Below are positions 62,737 through 64,000 of a stretch of 64,000 bases of DNA, one piece after another. This DNA comes from Muricea muricata (taxonomy: Eukaryota > Cnidaria > Anthozoa > Malacalcyonacea > Plexauridae). The position numbers were made by a program, and so were the translations under genes. The stretch covers positions 4,723,341-4,787,340 of the forward strand of contig OY979730.1 of the NCBI GenBank assembly GCA_963855995.1. The letters are read 5' to 3'. How positions within the stretch are numbered: the first letter of the stretch is position 1; every line of letters begins with the position of its first letter. The notes below the pieces were generated by a model. That model saw only the letters and a list, made by a program, of their open reading frames with translations, did no database searches and was not told where the DNA came from.

Positions 62737-64000
62737 CTGAAACAGATGAAATGATTTCAGTGTTATTTGCGTCAATAACAAATGTCTATTGAACAATTTA
62801 AATGATAACGACAGTTGAAGAGGATACTAGTTTTGATCAACTGTGAAAGTTGTAAATGAAGTCAAACAGTAATAAATTGTTATACGTACATACTTTTTGA
62901 TATATATTTTTGTGTGGTATCTCTGGTTTCACTAATTTTTTTTGTAAATGTAAACTAAAATCCAAGTTGAATAATACCGTTGTGTTTTAGTGTCTGAGTT
63001 AAGGATTGGTGCATATTCTCTGTTCCGACTACCTGTAATGTGCTATTATTATATATATTTAAATAAGGTGTGATGAATATTAAGAAACGTGCATTTGTGT
63101 CGTGGAGTTAGCTACGTTGATAACCAGCATAAAAAGATCCTGCTTGGTTGCAAGGCTTTCACGCGTCATATAAGGAGGGACCTCGTAACAAAATTATAAA
63201 TGCGCGCGTTTGTACCATATGTCACAGACACAGACGCCTTTAGAATATACTTAATAAATTTAATTGGGAAACATGTTTTTTTTACGTATAAATCCATGAA
63301 CGATACGAAAACGGAAGTTAAAGTGAAATACCCTCTGCGCATCCACGCACTTATTGATTGGTCTAAGTAATCTGATTATAGGCTAATTATTTTCTTTGTT
63401 GATATATGATGAATAAGAATGATACTTTTATTGTTTGAGAAAGTTTGAAACGACATATGTAAACAAACTCACCCATGCAATGTTATTGCAAAACACGTCC
63501 TTGATTTTCATGACGTGAACTGCTTCAACAACTTGTTCTGCCTAACACAAAGCCTTTATCGGTGATCTGTCAAAAAGATTGACACGCCACGCTGGACATT
63601 TTCCAGCACTTTACCTTCTGGAAAGTACTTAGCCTCGCTTTACTGCCTTCTCTCATCGTAAACGATAGTTTTGGCATTTGTTCTCTTATAATAATTTCTA
63701 CTATATGATTGACATTAGGTTTGTGTAGTAGCAAATGCGTCGCTTATAATGGTAAAGAATTCTTAAACACAAAAATCGCGAAAACAAGGTTAATATATAC
63801 AGCAAATTAAGATGTTTAAGTTTGCAAACATAAATTATTCATGATAATTGGTGAAAGATGCAAAATATCGTAAAATATTTTAGTTTTCAGTGCAATTATA
63901 TTAGTTATACTGTAATGATTTAAGGATATAAAATTATGGCTCGAAACAAATTTCAAAAATTTCGTTCCTGTTTTATTTTATGCTGATAAGCTGGCATCCT
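62737..64000. other. Upstream region of the membrane-protein gene
   Basis: A donor-like GTGAGT on the minus strand at 63,467-63,472 follows TTGCATGG. Joined to 62,736 it would make an untranslated or short-uORF exon, not a leader in frame. No signal-peptide exon was recognised by eye. Confidence 0.3.

Noticed and set aside
63430..63525. Leader exon for the beta-helix membrane protein
   Set aside because: The GTGAGT donor is good, but joining its ATG frame to 62,736 gives an early stop, so it can only be an untranslated or uORF exon.

Overview
This is AT-rich animal nuclear DNA: spliced genes with GT/AG introns, TTAGGG-type telomeric repeats, (TA)n tracts and many transposons. The retroelement mix (CR1/L2-like LINEs with an esterase ORF1, Penelope-like elements, tyrosine-recombinase elements) and a beta-helix plus multi-pass membrane protein family suggest a non-bilaterian metazoan, perhaps a cnidarian. 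That placement is inference only.

Layout. Positions 1-15,400 are a transposon graveyard. It holds a LINE remnant at the left edge, a recombinase fragment, a second LINE split by a palindrome-packed MITE (5,644-6,013), and a Penelope-like element bounded on both sides by (TA)n tracts. That element carries a hammerhead ribozyme-like motif downstream of its ORF. A decayed second Penelope copy lies on the minus strand. A 2.2-kb segment is present twice (about 9,002-11,245 and 13,190-15,415).

Positions 15,600-20,840 hold a secreted C-type lectin gene reconstructed here from three exons. From 20,850 to 31,600 there is no convincing gene. This stretch holds MITEs (several with clean 8-bp or TTAA target duplications), a 1.5-kb foldback, tRNA-derived repeats and a MITE-like element whose core is telomeric repeat.

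Positions 31,635-51,119 carry 16 exons of a USP14 orthologue (proteasome-associated deubiquitinase), including a 19-nt microexon. An intact, intronless cytochrome P450 sits inside its intron 15 on the same strand. The last USP14 exon, expected to carry the catalytic Asp, was not found. The introns hold hAT-like MITEs and foldbacks, some within a few bases of splice donors.

Positions 54,000-62,740 hold two minus-strand paralogues of a large membrane protein: beta-helix ectodomain, cysteine-rich region and several membrane spans. The right copy is a continuous 1,111-codon ORF. The left copy is N-terminally truncated and frameshifted.

The genes show no operon-like link. USP14 is proteostasis housekeeping, P450 is membrane oxidation metabolism, and the lectin and beta-helix proteins are probably extracellular or surface recognition proteins.
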